64,000 nt of DNA, taken from NCBI RefSeq assembly GCF_039525805.1, contig NZ_BAAAHZ010000012.1; one strand, written 5' to 3'. The position numbers were made by a program, and so were the translations under genes. The notes below the pieces were generated by a model that did no database searches, had not been told where the DNA came from, and saw only the letters and a program-made list of their open reading frames with translations. This DNA is from Dietzia natronolimnaea. GTDB taxonomy: Bacteria; Actinomycetota; Actinomycetes; Mycobacteriales; Mycobacteriaceae. This document shows positions 43,444 to 51,761 of the stretch, piece by piece (within the stretch, counting starts at the first letter, position 1; each line of letters opens with the position of its first letter).

Positions 43444-43520
43444 GCCCCCGTAGCCCAATTGGCAGAGGCAACGGATTCAAAACCCGTCCAGTGTCGGTTC
43501 GAGTCCGACCGGGGGCACCA
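43444..43520 (+). tRNA. tRNA-Leu (anticodon CAA), short variable loop, encoded CCA
   Basis: A 77-base cloverleaf: acceptor GCCCCCG/CGGGGGC (7 perfect pairs), D arm GCCC...GGC, anticodon arm ACGGA-TTCAAAA-CCCGT with CAA at the anticodon positions, a 5-base variable loop, T arm GTCGG-TTCGAGT-CCGAC, discriminator A and a genomically encoded CCA. The anticodon reads UUG (Leu), but the variable region is short, unlike normal class II tRNA-Leu, and the last pair of the anticodon stem is A-C. TAGACT (43413-43418) may be its -10 element. Confidence 0.85.
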
Positions 43521-43531
43521 CTACGCCGCAG

Positions 43532-43560
43532 CTCACACCGAAGTCATCGGCTGGTGTGAG
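43532..43560 (+). terminator. Possible tRNA terminator hairpin
   Basis: CTCACACC/GGTGTGAG (43532-43539 with 43553-43560), 11 bases after the tRNA 3' end. Confidence 0.4.
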
Positions 43561-43609
43561 GCAACGGAGATCTCCGTCGAACTCCTCTGGGTAGCACGTA
43601 TTCTCAAGC

Positions 43610-44725
43610 CTAGCTGCTTCCGAACAGTGCCAGAACCGACGATCCGGATCCGGGCGCCGGGACCACGGGAGGCGGCGTGGAGAGATCGGGGTCGGGTGCC
43701 GGAATCGTCACCCGCGTAGGAGGTACGAGACCCAGGTAGGCCGTCGTCGACAACAGGCGACTGTCGGTGGTGCCGTCCCCGCCCTCACACTGCCACTCGA
43801 TACCGAGCGGTCCGACCCCCGCGTTCTGCACCAGTTCGACCGTACTGTTCGGCGATACGGTGACAGTGGGCCCCGGGTACGGAGCGAGGTTGTTGTAGGT
43901 GCCATCAGCGTCGGTCGGACGGGCTTCGAAGGAGCAGTCGAACGATGACGTGCTGGACCTGTTCGTCCAGGTGGTCTTCAGCGACCACGCGGCGTACCCC
44001 TTCTCCGCCGTTGCTGCCAGTGAGATCGGTCCACTGTCCGGCGCCGGGGGCGGAGGCGGAGGCGTGTACCCGGGAGGGCCTGCGAGCGGCGTCCCGGTGG
44101 AACCCGCCAGGTCAACCCCGATGGCGTCGGTGAAGATCGCGCCTGTGACATCGGCGTAGATCCTCGCACCCGTCAGATCCGCGCCCGTGAAGTCCGCACC
44201 CGTCAGGTCGGCCATGTTGAACTGTGCGTTGGTCAGATCGGCGTCAGCGAATGTCGCGTCCCGTGCATTGGTCTGCCACAACCGGGCGCCGGTGAGGACT
44301 GCGCCCGTCGCGTCCAGCATCTGCATACCGGCATTGGTGAAGTACGCGCCGACGGCGGAGACCGATCGCAGATTCGCGGCAGCCAGGTCAGCACCGGAGA
44401 AATCGGTGCCTACGGGGAATGCGCGCCCCTCCATGTTCACGCGTTCGAATTCTCCACTCACCCAGAGCACGTCGACGAACGGTGGGGTGGAGAGGTCGTA
44501 GCCACTCAGGTCCGCACCGAAGCAACTGGCATTCACGCCTTGGACATAGGGCAGGGTGCATCCGGGGACGGTGACACCGCTGCTGTCCACGATCGGGTCC
44601 GCCGGAGCGGCATACGCCGCGGGCAGCGCAGGCCAGAGCCCCGACGCGACGACGAGCGCCACGACGCCCACCCGTAGTGCGCACCGCCCTGATACTGACC
44701 CGAAGCACATGACAGACGTGGACAT
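43610..44725 (-). CDS. Secreted pentapeptide-repeat protein
   Basis: A 371-residue exported protein with signal peptide (ALRVGVVALVVASGLWPALPAAYA, cleavage near residue 39). Residues about 66-206 are pentapeptide repeats of A(D/N)LxX type (GADLSGYDLS, DFSGADLAAANLRS, DADLTNAQFNMADLTGADFTGADLTGARI), which form a right-handed square beta-helix. A Pro-rich linker (214-232) leads to a C-terminal beta-type domain with two Cys (FDCSFEA, EWQCEGG) and a hydrophobic C-terminus (SVLALFGSS). Base composition is lower in GC and codon use less biased than neighbours, and it lies just after a tRNA, both suggesting acquisition. Function unknown. Confidence 0.8.
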   Translation of the reverse strand: MSTSVMCFGSVSGRCALRVGVVALVVASGLWPALPAAYAAPADPIVDSSGVTVPGCTLPYVQGVNASCFGADLSGYDLSTPPFVDVLWVSGEFERVNMEGRAFPVGTDFSGADLAAANLRSVSAVGAYFTNAGMQMLDATGAVLTGARLWQTNARDATFADADLTNAQFNMADLTGADFTGADLTGARIYADVTGAIFTDAIGVDLAGSTGTPLAGPPGYTPPPPPPAPDSGPISLAATAEKGYAAWSLKTTWTNRSSTSSFDCSFEARPTDADGTYNNLAPYPGPTVTVSPNSTVELVQNAGVGPLGIEWQCEGGDGTTDSRLLSTTAYLGLVPPTRVTIPAPDPDLSTPPPVVPAPGSGSSVLALFGSS

Positions 44726-44858
44726 CGGTGGGATTCCTGACGCTCTGGCCTTCGACCGGGGAAGACCCCCGTGACTACGCCAATGGTTACCACGGATCTC
44801 GCGGACCCATGAGCGTTACTCGATTGGACGACGAGGCCGGGCGACGCTGCCTGGACCG

Positions 44859-46274
44859 CTACCGGTGGCCGGCCCCGTCCGCCCCCCGTAACCGGGCGCT
44901 CAGCGCGGGGAGATCGAGGGACGGGGTGTCCAGCAGCAGTTCGATCAACCCTGCGGCCTCGTCCGCCGTCCAGCCCGCCAGACGCAGGTTCCGGTCGGCC
45001 TTCGCGCGGATCGCCTCTTCGGGGACCGGCCGCCCGGCCCCTCCGAGGACGTCGCGGACCGTTGCGGTGAGAACGCGACCGTCTGTGGTCCGCGCGTCGA
45101 CACGGGCCGGGTACCGGGCGGGGAACCCGGAATCATCCCAGAGCTCGTAGGTCATCCGGCCGGCAACGGCCGCCCGCTGCCCACCGATCGGGTCGGTGAA
45201 CAGGGAGTTCCTGACCTCGCCGTCCACCAACCGAGCCGCGAGGACGTACGGGAGGCTCCACCGCGCGTCGTGTCCGCTCGGGGGTGACTGTCTGGCACTC
45301 CACGGTTCGGCGATCACCGGTGCGGCCCCGGTGGGGACGTGACAGTGGAGACTGTCGATGTCGGCCGGCCGGAGGCCCTCCGCGAGCAACTGCTCGACGG
45401 CCTCCACGAACGGATGGATGAAGTGACAACACGGAATCAGCTTGTACGCGGCGTCCGGGAGGTGCCACTTCTCACCGAGGTCGCCCAACAACGCGTCGAG
45501 CCTGTCCGGCGCTCCGGGGTCGTCCGCGAACAAGGTGTAGAAGCCGTGGTCGCCGTCGAGCACTCTCGACGGCCCGGTGATCCCCGCCCGGGCGAGCTCC
45601 GCCGCCCACAGTCCCGAGTGTGCGGCCCACGCCGGCTGTGCGGCCTTGACCGTCGCCCCCTCCGCGAGGAAGGCGAACGTTCCGCCGGGTTGGCTGCCGG
45701 CGATGCCGAGGGCGTCGGCGCCGTTGTCCGTGTCCCCTCGGATCAGGATCGACACCAGTGCGGCGGCGAACGGGCCGGCGGCGCTCGTGGTCTGGAAGCC
45801 GCGGGACTGCAGGGTTCCCGGGCTGGCCAGGCCCATCCGGATGAGGACCTCCCACCCGACGGCATAGGCGGCGGTCATCCGGTCGCCGTCCGCGCCACTG
45901 GACTCGGCCGCGGCCAGCGCCGCCGACGTCAGGGTCGAACTCCCGTGCATCACCGAGGCGACGTGGGTGTCGTCGAACTCCAGGGAGTGGATGAGGGCAC
46001 CGTTGGCCAGAGCCGAGACCGGGGCCGGTGCGCCGTCCAGTCGTCCGAGTACGGTGCAGGGGCCGTGACCGGACGAGTCGGCGATGCTGGTGACTGTCCT
46101 GACAGGACCGCTGACGGATCCCAGGATCCCGACGCCCAGGCTGTCGAGCAGATGGAGCCTGGCGGACGCCAGGACGGTGTCGGGGACCGAGGTCATCGCC
46201 TCCGCGGCCGCTGCCACGAGCTTCTTAGACAGAGACTTCTCGCTGTCAGACACAGGAGTCGGGGTCGAGTTCAT
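44859..46274 (-). CDS. MmgE/PrpD family protein, copy A
   Basis: A 471-residue member of the family that includes 2-methylcitrate dehydratase, cis-aconitate decarboxylase and iminodisuccinate epimerase. Typical features are ARLHLLDSLGVGILGS, VSALANGALIHSLEFDDTHVASVMHGSSTLTSAALAAAE (active-site region), and the middle IAGSQPGGTFAFLAEGATVKAAQPAWAAHSG block. ATG at 46274 overlaps the second PrpD gene (ATGA). Last gene of the cluster. Substrate unknown; most likely a small carboxylic acid of the encoded catabolic route. Confidence 0.85.
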   Translation of the reverse strand: MNSTPTPVSDSEKSLSKKLVAAAAEAMTSVPDTVLASARLHLLDSLGVGILGSVSGPVRTVTSIADSSGHGPCTVLGRLDGAPAPVSALANGALIHSLEFDDTHVASVMHGSSTLTSAALAAAESSGADGDRMTAAYAVGWEVLIRMGLASPGTLQSRGFQTTSAAGPFAAALVSILIRGDTDNGADALGIAGSQPGGTFAFLAEGATVKAAQPAWAAHSGLWAAELARAGITGPSRVLDGDHGFYTLFADDPGAPDRLDALLGDLGEKWHLPDAAYKLIPCCHFIHPFVEAVEQLLAEGLRPADIDSLHCHVPTGAAPVIAEPWSARQSPPSGHDARWSLPYVLAARLVDGEVRNSLFTDPIGGQRAAVAGRMTYELWDDSGFPARYPARVDARTTDGRVLTATVRDVLGGAGRPVPEEAIRAKADRNLRLAGWTADEAAGLIELLLDTPSLDLPALSARLRGADGAGHR

Positions 46275-47641
46275 CGGCCGACCTCCGGGATGAGTGAGGC
46301 CAGGACTGCCGCCCGGGGCTCGTCCCCCGCCACCCCGCCGTTCACGATCTGCGCTGCGACTCCGGCGAAGTCGGGAAGGTGCCGGGACGTGAGGTCCGCC
46401 GCCTTCTGTAGCACCTCGGCCTCGCCCAATGGCCTGTCCGGACCGCCGACGGCGCTGAGGCACTCGGCGTCGCGCCGCGACCCGTCGGCGTACCGGACCG
46501 TCACCCTGGCGGGACGGTCGTGAGGCGGCTCCGGCAGGGAGTCGTACGGCGTCAGCTGGACTAGATCACGCAGTGCCGCGACAGTGGGGTCGCCCAGACC
46601 GCCGGAGGCGAAGACGCGGGCGTCACCGGACCCGGACGCCAGGACCGCCGCGACGACGTGCGGAACGGAGAACTTGCCGCCGAGTGCCGTGGTCGGGGCG
46701 CGGTCGTCGAGGGCCATCGCCAGCGGATGGGTGGCCACCTCGATCGCCACGACGTCCTCGGGGGACGGGAGCGGCGCTCCGCCGGTGATCTCCAGCGCAC
46801 ACTCGAGGGCGGCGTGGGTGTACTGACAGGCGGCGTAACGCTTGTGGTAGCCGTCGATGATGGCCCATGAGTCACGCTCGGATGCCAGCTCTGCGGGATC
46901 GACGCTCTGCCCATATGTCGAACCGAAGACGTCGAACAGCGTGACGGCGTCCCCGCGGAGTCCGGCTGCGGCGGCGTCGGAGGCGAGGAATCCCAGCACA
47001 GCTCCTCCCCCGGCCCAGACGTTGCGGACCTGGGCTCCCACCGTGGCGTGACGGAACTGGCCGGCCATGCTCATGGTGGCCGCCGCGTCCACCGCCCCGA
47101 GGACGGCCCCACCGCTCCGCGTCCGGAGCCAGGTCACCGCCGCGGCGGCGCCGATCGGCGACAGAGTGGCGTGCGGATGCAGGGTCAGAGGACGAGGGGC
47201 CGGAAACGCCCTGGCCACCGCGGTGGCCACCTCGTACCCCACGACCACCGCGTTGAGCAGGTCGTCGACCGACGCACCGGTGACCTCGGCCTCGGCCATC
47301 GCCGCGGGAATGGCGTACAGCCCTCCATGACACGTCGCGGGCCGGTACCCCTCGTCCAGCTCGTCCCATCCCGCCGCGACGGCGTTCGCCGCTGCGGCCC
47401 GCTCGCGCGGGGCACGGCCACCCGCGACGACGGTGGCCTCGCCGCGCACGTCACCACGGGACATCGCATCGGCGAAGGTCCGGATCTCGTCGTGCTGTCG
47501 ACCGAACACCATCGCGGCGAGATCGTCGACGAGTACCAGCGCGGCCTTGCGCCTGAGACGGGGGTCGGCGCCGACCGGATCACCCGACAGCCGGTCGGCG
47601 AGGCGGTCACGCCACTCGATCCACCCCGGAGCGCCGCTCAT
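46271..47641 (-). CDS. MmgE/PrpD family protein, copy B
   Basis: A 456-residue MmgE/PrpD protein, clearly divergent from copy A: KAALVLVDDLAAMVFG, ANAVAAGWDELDEGYRPATCHGGLYAIPAAMAEAE, HATLSPIGAAAAVTWLRTR, IDGYHKRYAACQYTHAALECALEI. The last segment (HKRYxxCxxTHxxL) is the conserved C-terminal family motif. ATGA overlaps on both sides couple it to copy A and to the FAD oxidoreductase. Two PrpD-type subunits in tandem may form a hetero-oligomer or act on successive intermediates. Confidence 0.85.
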   Translation of the reverse strand: MSGAPGWIEWRDRLADRLSGDPVGADPRLRRKAALVLVDDLAAMVFGRQHDEIRTFADAMSRGDVRGEATVVAGGRAPRERAAAANAVAAGWDELDEGYRPATCHGGLYAIPAAMAEAEVTGASVDDLLNAVVVGYEVATAVARAFPAPRPLTLHPHATLSPIGAAAAVTWLRTRSGGAVLGAVDAAATMSMAGQFRHATVGAQVRNVWAGGGAVLGFLASDAAAAGLRGDAVTLFDVFGSTYGQSVDPAELASERDSWAIIDGYHKRYAACQYTHAALECALEITGGAPLPSPEDVVAIEVATHPLAMALDDRAPTTALGGKFSVPHVVAAVLASGSGDARVFASGGLGDPTVAALRDLVQLTPYDSLPEPPHDRPARVTVRYADGSRRDAECLSAVGGPDRPLGEAEVLQKAADLTSRHLPDFAGVAAQIVNGGVAGDEPRAAVLASLIPEVGR

Positions 47642-49032
47642 CTGGCGGCCGCCGCGGCGGCGCCGGCCAGCTGACCCAGACCGATCGCCGTGAGCAACCC
47701 GTTGCCCGACGAATACCCGCGCCCTCCACTCTGACCACTCACGCCGGCCGCGACGCCACCCACGGCGAGCAGACCCGGGATGGTGGAGCCGTCAGCACGC
47801 AGCACCCGTCCCTCGTCGTCGATCCGGAGCCCACCCTGGGTGTGGAACAACCCCGGGGTGACCCGGGCCGCGACGTAGGGAGGCTCCAGCGGCGCCATGG
47901 CGAACTCACTCCGTCCGTGTTCGTCGGGGCGCTCTCCCCGCGCCGCCGCCTCGTAGTTCTCGAGTGTCCGGATCACCGCGTCCTCCGGTGCGCCCGTCAC
48001 CGCGGCGAGCTCGGTGGTCGTCGCACACTCCTTGGCACCGCCCATCTCGACGAGGTCGCGGAACTCGTCCTCGAGCGAGGTCACATCCCTGATCCGGGTG
48101 TCGAACACCGCCCAGATAGGTCCCTGACCTACCAGGACCTCGGTCGTGAAGCCGGAGTACCCGACGATCTCGTCGCCGAGCCGGCTACCGGTCGAGTCGA
48201 TGAGCACCCCACCCTTCTCGACCGTGGTCCACGACAGGATGTTGCCGTACGGGTAGGCCACCGCGGCGTACCCCTGGTAGGCCGCCTGGTTGTCCATCTC
48301 GCCGCCGAGCTCCAGCCCCCACTCGATCGCCTCCCCCGTCGATCCCGGTGCACCGAAGTACTCGAGCCCGACCAGTTCCGGTGCCCACTCACCCACGAGG
48401 GTGCGATTGGCCGCGAACCCGTTGGCGGCGAGGACGACCGCACGGGAGCGCAGCGTGTACTCCTGCACCCGCTCCCCGGCCACCCGGACGCCGCGCACGA
48501 CTCCGTCCTCCACGAGCAGACCCGCGACGGGGTTTCCGGTGACCACCTCGACGCCCGCGCGGCCGCACGCGGCCACCAGGTCATCGACCAGGTCCTGACC
48601 ACGACGGGACGGCGGGGCGTGCAGCCGGTTGACCGAGTGGCCGACGTGCTTGTACTCCATGATCAACTTGAGGTCGACACCGTGGGTGTCCACGAGCCAG
48701 TCCACCAGCCCACCCGACGACCGGGCCAGCCGTCTGGTCAGATGCTCGGCCTCGTGCGGTCCGCTCTGCCGGAGCAGGTCCGCCGTCATCCGCTCGGCGT
48801 CGTCCTCCACACCCGCCTCGCTCTGTTGGCGGGTACCGGCGCCCGGCACCGATCCGGTGGACAGCGCGGTGTTACCGCCGGGGACGTCGAGCTTCTCCAG
48901 GACGACCACGGACGCGCCGGAGTCCGCGGCCGCGAGCGCCGCGGTCAGACCGCCTCCGCCTGCTCCGACGACCACGACGTCGATATCGACCTCGGCGTCG
49001 ACGTCGGACTGGGATGAGACCTCATTGACCAT
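47638..49032 (-). CDS. FAD-dependent oxidoreductase of the fumarate reductase/ketosteroid dehydrogenase type
   Basis: A 464-residue flavoprotein. The N-terminus has the Rossmann FAD site DVVVVGAGGGGLTAALAAADSGASVVVLEK, then GGNTALSTG, a capping domain, and the C-terminal FAD motif TIPGLLAVGGVAAGVSGQSGGRGYSSGNGLLTAIGLG. Relatives reduce or dehydrogenate C=C bonds next to a carbonyl (fumarate, urocanate, 3-ketosteroids). No haem motif or signal peptide, so it is soluble. First of three overlapping genes; 87 bases separate it from the SDR upstream. Confidence 0.87.
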   Translation of the reverse strand: MVNEVSSQSDVDAEVDIDVVVVGAGGGGLTAALAAADSGASVVVLEKLDVPGGNTALSTGSVPGAGTRQQSEAGVEDDAERMTADLLRQSGPHEAEHLTRRLARSSGGLVDWLVDTHGVDLKLIMEYKHVGHSVNRLHAPPSRRGQDLVDDLVAACGRAGVEVVTGNPVAGLLVEDGVVRGVRVAGERVQEYTLRSRAVVLAANGFAANRTLVGEWAPELVGLEYFGAPGSTGEAIEWGLELGGEMDNQAAYQGYAAVAYPYGNILSWTTVEKGGVLIDSTGSRLGDEIVGYSGFTTEVLVGQGPIWAVFDTRIRDVTSLEDEFRDLVEMGGAKECATTTELAAVTGAPEDAVIRTLENYEAAARGERPDEHGRSEFAMAPLEPPYVAARVTPGLFHTQGGLRIDDEGRVLRADGSTIPGLLAVGGVAAGVSGQSGGRGYSSGNGLLTAIGLGQLAGAAAAAAR

Positions 49033-49119
49033 CTGAACGGAACCTGTTGCTTTCTACATCGGTGAGTCGAGTGTTGTCCGGTCGTCACGACCGCCGGCCG
49101 TGTGACCTGGTCCCGCTGC

Positions 49120-49875
49120 CTAACCGGGCACCCTCGCCATGAGGCCGCCGTCGACCAGGATCGGCGTACCGGTCACGAAGGCCGCATCGGGCGAGAAGAG
49201 GAAGGAGATCGCCCCGGCGACGTCCTCCGGACTCCCCATCCGGCCCAACGGGGCGGCAGCGGCGGCGCCGCCGGTGGCCCCGGACGGGTCGTCCTGGGAA
49301 TCGAAGAAGCTCTGGAGGTTGGGGGTCAGGATGAAGCCTGGGCACACGGCGTTCACGCGGATGCCGTGGGGAGCCCCGTCGAGGGCCATCGCCTTGGTGA
49401 GGGCCAGCACGGCTCCCTTGGAGGCCACATACGCGGCGTCCTGGGGGAACGCGGCGAACGACGCGGTCGACGCCACCAGGACGATGCTGCCCCCGCCCGG
49501 GACCATGGCAGGCCACAGGTGCCGGTTCAGCGCGTAGATGCTGGTGAGGTTGACGTCCATCTGGCGCTGCCACTCGTCCGGCGTGAGCTGATCCAATGCC
49601 CCGACGATCGTCTGCCCGGCGTTGTGCAACACGGCCGTGGGCGGTCCGTGCTGGTCGATCAAGGCAGGCAGAGTGTTCTCGACCGCGGCTGGGTCGGTCA
49701 CGTCGAAGGCCGCGTAACGGGCGTCCTCACCGCACTCCGCGGCCGCCTCGGCGAGCCTGGCCTCGTTCCTGCCCAGCAGGACGACCCGGTAGCCGTCCGC
49801 CGCCAGGCGCACCGCCGCTCCCCGGCCGATCCCGGAACTCGCGCCCGACACATAGGCGGTGCCACGACCACTCAT
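49120..49875 (-). CDS. Short-chain dehydrogenase/reductase, copy A
   Basis: A classical SDR of 251 residues: nucleotide motif VSGASSGIGRG, NAG motif LHNAGQTIVG, catalytic Ser in VLVASTASFA and YxxxK in YVASKGAVLALTKAMA. The Arg-containing LLGRNEARL after the second strand suggests NADP(H) preference, though this is uncertain. ATG overlaps the second SDR gene (ATGA). Probably oxidises or reduces an alcohol or ketone intermediate of the pathway. Confidence 0.88.
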   Translation of the reverse strand: MSGRGTAYVSGASSGIGRGAAVRLAADGYRVVLLGRNEARLAEAAAECGEDARYAAFDVTDPAAVENTLPALIDQHGPPTAVLHNAGQTIVGALDQLTPDEWQRQMDVNLTSIYALNRHLWPAMVPGGGSIVLVASTASFAAFPQDAAYVASKGAVLALTKAMALDGAPHGIRVNAVCPGFILTPNLQSFFDSQDDPSGATGGAAAAAPLGRMGSPEDVAGAISFLFSPDAAFVTGTPILVDGGLMARVPG

Positions 49876-50627
49876 TCCGCACCACCCATCGGGAGCGCCG
49901 GCTCACCGGCGGTCCAGCCGCCGTCGACCGGCATGACGACACCCGTGACGGCGGAGGCCGCGGGAGAGGCCAGGAACGCGATGACCGCGCCGATCTCCTC
50001 GGTCTCGAACATCCGCCCCAACGGGACCCGGCGCGACACGGCGGCGTCCAACTCGGGGGTCATCTGCTGCTTGGCCATGGGGGTGAGGGTGAAGCCCGGG
50101 CAGATGGCGTTCACCCGGACACCCGCCGGGGCCCAGTCGATCGCCATCGACCGGGTGAGCGCCGCGACGGCGCCCTTGGACGCCGAATAGGCCGACTGGT
50201 CGGGCAGACTCACCAGAGCCGCCTGCGAGGCGATGTTGACGATCGCGCCACCCGAGGCAGTCAACGCCGGATGCAGCGCCTGACTGGCATGGACGATGCC
50301 CATCACGTTGACGTTGAAGCACTTGAGGAAGTCCTGCGGGTCGACGCGCTCGAACGGCAGGTTCGCGGTGATCACCCCGGCGCAGTTGACCAGCGCGTCC
50401 ACCGCGCCGTGGTCGGCGAGCACGGCCTGCGCGGCCGACTGCACCGAGGCGGGGTCGGTGAGGTCGAGCGGACCCGCCTCGGGCGTACCCGCCAGGTCCC
50501 ACCCGACGACGGTGGCGCCCTGCGCGCGGAGGACCTCGACCGCGGTGGCACCGATTCCGGAGGCCGCTCCGGTCACCACCACCACCTTGCCGCCGAGTGG
50601 GGCCGGGATCGTTCTCTGTTCGGACAT
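49872..50627 (-). CDS. Short-chain dehydrogenase/reductase, copy B
   Basis: A 251-residue classical SDR with VVTGAASGIGATA, the WDLAGTPE acidic turn that suits NAD(H), VNCAGVITANLPF, IVNIASQAALVSL and YSASKGAVAALTRSMAIDW. Similar to copy A but with a different coenzyme loop, so the pair may use different cofactors. 21 bases after the Old Yellow Enzyme gene. Confidence 0.88.
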   Translation of the reverse strand: MSEQRTIPAPLGGKVVVVTGAASGIGATAVEVLRAQGATVVGWDLAGTPEAGPLDLTDPASVQSAAQAVLADHGAVDALVNCAGVITANLPFERVDPQDFLKCFNVNVMGIVHASQALHPALTASGGAIVNIASQAALVSLPDQSAYSASKGAVAALTRSMAIDWAPAGVRVNAICPGFTLTPMAKQQMTPELDAAVSRRVPLGRMFETEEIGAVIAFLASPAASAVTGVVMPVDGGWTAGEPALPMGGAE

Positions 50628-50648
50628 GGTGTTCTCCTGACGAGGTCG

Positions 50649-51761
50649 TTAGTGCTGTACTGCCGGGTAGTCGATGTACCCGGTGTCGCCGCCGGTGTAG
50701 AAGGTGGATTCGTCCCACTCCACCCGCTCGATCCCGTGCCGCCACCGTTCGAGCAGGTCCGGGTTGGAGATGAACAATCTGCCCACACTCACCAGGTCGG
50801 CCTGCCCGGCCTCCAGGAGAGGCTCGAGGTCCTCCCGCTCGCTGGGCCCGTGGAATCCGGTGTTCAACATGTAGGTGGTACTCCATCGTCCGCGGAGCTG
50901 CTCGTGCAGCGGCGTCGACCGGCGACGCAACGTATGCAGGTAGGCGATCCGCAGTTCGTCGATCTGGTCGATCAGGGAGAGGTACGTCTCGTCGTTGCCC
51001 TTGTCCGCCATGTCGTTGAACTGGCCTCCGGGCGAGATCCGCAGCCCCACCCGGTCGTGACCGATCCGGTCACAGACCGCGCGCAGCAGCTCCACCACGA
51101 ACCGTGACCGGGCCTCCGGGCTGCCCCCGTAGGCGTCGGTGCGGTGGTTGGTCCCCGGGGAGAGGAACTGGTGGGGCAGGTAGCCGTTGGCCCCGTGGAT
51201 CTCCACCCCGTCCATCCCGGCGCGCACGGCCCGCTCGGAGGCGTCCGCGAAGTCTCGGATGATCCCGTCGATCCCGTCCTGGTCGAGCTCGGTCGGCACG
51301 GGCGCCGGGACCATCACGCGGTCGATGGTCTCGACCTCGATCTCCGCGCGGATCGGGCTCGGCGCGACCACCTTCGCACCGGGCGGCATGAAGCTCTCGT
51401 GGCTCATCCTCCCCGTGTGCATGAGCTGGCAGAAGATCTTCCCACCGCTGGCATGCACCGCGTCCGCGACCTTCGCCCACTGGGCTTCCTGCCGGTCGTC
51501 GTGGACTCCGGGCGTGCCGGGGTAGCCCTGCCCCGCCGCGGAGGGCTGGGCGGCCTCCGAGACGATGAGGCCCGCACCGGCGCGTTGTTGGTAGTAGGTC
51601 ACAGCCGAGTCCGGAAGCACTCCGGCCCTGTCGGCGCGGTTCCGCGTCATGGGAGCCATCACGACGCGGTTCGCCAGCTCGATGCGACCAAGCCGCCACG
51701 GTTCGAACAGCAGCGACGACTCCGTGGCCTGTGCGTTCACGATCTCACCGATCCCGTTCAC
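50649..51761 (-). CDS. NADH:flavin oxidoreductase, Old Yellow Enzyme family
   Basis: FMN-dependent ene-reductase-type protein of 370 residues. It has LFEPWRLGRIELANRVVMAPMTRNRAD at the N-terminus, the TIM-barrel AGAGLIVSEAAQPSAAGQGYPGTPGVHDD segment, GVEIHGANGYLPHQFLSPGTNHRTDAYGGS (substrate His/Asn pair and the family signature) and ADLVSVGRLFISNPDL (phosphate loop). Reduces activated C=C bonds. GTG at 51761 gives a GTGA overlap with the aldehyde dehydrogenase; a GTG seven codons later is possible. Confidence 0.9.
   Translation of the reverse strand: MNGIGEIVNAQATESSLLFEPWRLGRIELANRVVMAPMTRNRADRAGVLPDSAVTYYQQRAGAGLIVSEAAQPSAAGQGYPGTPGVHDDRQEAQWAKVADAVHASGGKIFCQLMHTGRMSHESFMPPGAKVVAPSPIRAEIEVETIDRVMVPAPVPTELDQDGIDGIIRDFADASERAVRAGMDGVEIHGANGYLPHQFLSPGTNHRTDAYGGSPEARSRFVVELLRAVCDRIGHDRVGLRISPGGQFNDMADKGNDETYLSLIDQIDELRIAYLHTLRRRSTPLHEQLRGRWSTTYMLNTGFHGPSEREDLEPLLEAGQADLVSVGRLFISNPDLLERWRHGIERVEWDESTFYTGGDTGYIDYPAVQH

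Noticed and set aside
43459..43719. Small plus-strand frame across the tRNA
   Set aside because: It covers the tRNA and has no ribosome site or similarity.
43500..44858. Attachment site of an integrated element at the tRNA 3' end
   Set aside because: No second copy of the tRNA 3' end and no integrase could be seen downstream; the pentapeptide gene may still be acquired, but not by a visible tRNA integration.
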